Shown: positions 63,759 to 64,000 of the stretch, piece after piece
Position numbering within the stretch: the stretch's first letter is position 1
Layout: each line of letters opens with the position of its first letter
NCBI GenBank assembly: GCA_049975245.1
Contig: JBNGDB010000004.1
Span: 1-64,000 of the forward strand
Reading direction: 5' to 3'
DNA: 64,000 bases
Origin: UBA117 sp049975245
GTDB taxonomy: Archaea; Methanobacteriota; Methanobacteria; Methanobacteriales; Methanobacteriaceae
Made by a program: the position numbers and the translations under genes
The notes under the pieces: generated by a model
What the model was told of the DNA's origin: nothing
What the model saw: only the letters and a program-made list of their open reading frames with translations
The model's database searches: none

Positions 63759-64000
63759 TTATCTTCTTCCTAATAAACCTTCAACCAGCTTAGATATAAC
63801 ACTTTTCTTATCGGGCTCAATAGGTTGATATTCTTCTCCAATAAGATCTGCGCCTAATTGCATTATAGCATTACTAGTAGCAGATTTAGGATTTTTCACT
63901 ATGATCGGCTCTCCAAAGGCAGCGGCCCTACTAACTTCTGGATCATCAGGTATAACTGCTATAACTGGAACTTCTAATATGGTTTCCACTTCATCGATGG
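63759..64000 (-). CDS. MinD/ParA-like ATPase, C-terminal part
   Basis: The last about 80 residues of a protein that runs off the right edge of the window. VPVIAVIPDDPEVSRAAAFGEPIIVKNPKSATSNA followed by a helix and a basic C-terminal tail (SKLVEGLLGRR) matches the C-terminus of archaeal MinD, where the tail is the membrane-targeting amphipathic helix. Walker motifs lie outside the window. Confidence 0.8.
   Translation of the reverse strand, partial: IDEVETILEVPVIAVIPDDPEVSRAAAFGEPIIVKNPKSATSNAIMQLGADLIGEEYQPIEPDKKSVISKLVEGLLGRR

Overview
The window is a chromosomal segment of a hydrogenotrophic methanogen, most likely a Methanobacterium or close Methanobacteriaceae relative. The evidence is the AT-rich DNA, archaeal TATA boxes, a 7S SRP RNA next to tRNA-Ser, hdrCB, a long run of methanogenesis marker (mmp) genes, CoM/CoB fumarate reductase subunit B, 2-phosphoglycerate kinase, diphthine synthase and archaeal-type GlyRS, AglB, NOB1 and Trm5. 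A run of exactly 100 N at 7084-7183 shows this is a scaffolded assembly. No insertion sequence, prophage or CRISPR array was seen.

Layout. 1-6 kb: two 58-residue class III signal peptide (pilin-like) proteins and an N-glycosylation / membrane glycosyltransferase block (aglB plus two multi-spanning proteins). 6-12 kb: house-cleaning NTPase, archaeal CoaD, a 35-bp tandem repeat array broken by the assembly gap, a radical SAM protein, two aminotransferases and a QueG-like Fe-S protein. 12-20 kb: tRNA-Ser(GCU) and SRP RNA, a phosphate permease, a two-subunit 2-oxoacid:ferredoxin oxidoreductase, 2-phosphoglycerate kinase with a CBS protein, and a phosphoesterase with a 40-bp repeat. 20-23.6 kb: DUF749/DUF2096, hdrCB (HdrC with a 109-residue charged N-terminal extension) and a short ArcS/TGT-like protein. 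23.6-34.5 kb: methyltransferase, ABC-2 exporter, two receiver-containing histidine kinases, a CDP-alcohol phosphatidyltransferase, an orphan Dam-type methylase, DphB, Trm5 and an HXXEE membrane protein. 34.7-43.6 kb: mtnA, then a tightly packed operon mmp2-mmp3-mmp6-DUF2111-mmp5-mmp15-mmp17-nifB, and DUF2117. 43.6-50.1 kb: nob1, a candidate structured RNA, moaB, a small zinc protein overlapping pyrE, a PRC-barrel protein and two paralogous sodium:solute symporters with a small acidic accessory protein. 50.6-64 kb: paaK-ACT, a roadblock protein and iorAB, tfrB, trmJ, DUF1512, dcd, glyS, a TatD hydrolase, a PfkB kinase and the C-terminus of a MinD-like ATPase.

How the parts work together. HdrB and HdrC are subunits of the heterodisulfide reductase that recycles CoM-S-S-CoB. 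The mmp operon encodes known or suspected parts of the machinery that activates methyl-CoM reductase, and the NifB gene 16 nt behind mmp17 suggests where an L-cluster-type iron-sulfur cofactor for that machinery could come from. TfrB belongs to the other CoM/CoB-linked reductase. PaaK, the ACT protein and IorAB form an aryl-acid / aryl-CoA / arylpyruvate module likely used for aromatic amino acid synthesis. The most interesting items are the HdrC extension with a preserved internal start, the mmp-nifB linkage, the 35-bp repeats that each carry a palindromic TATA box and a 7-codon ORF, and an unclassified structured RNA near 44.4 kb.
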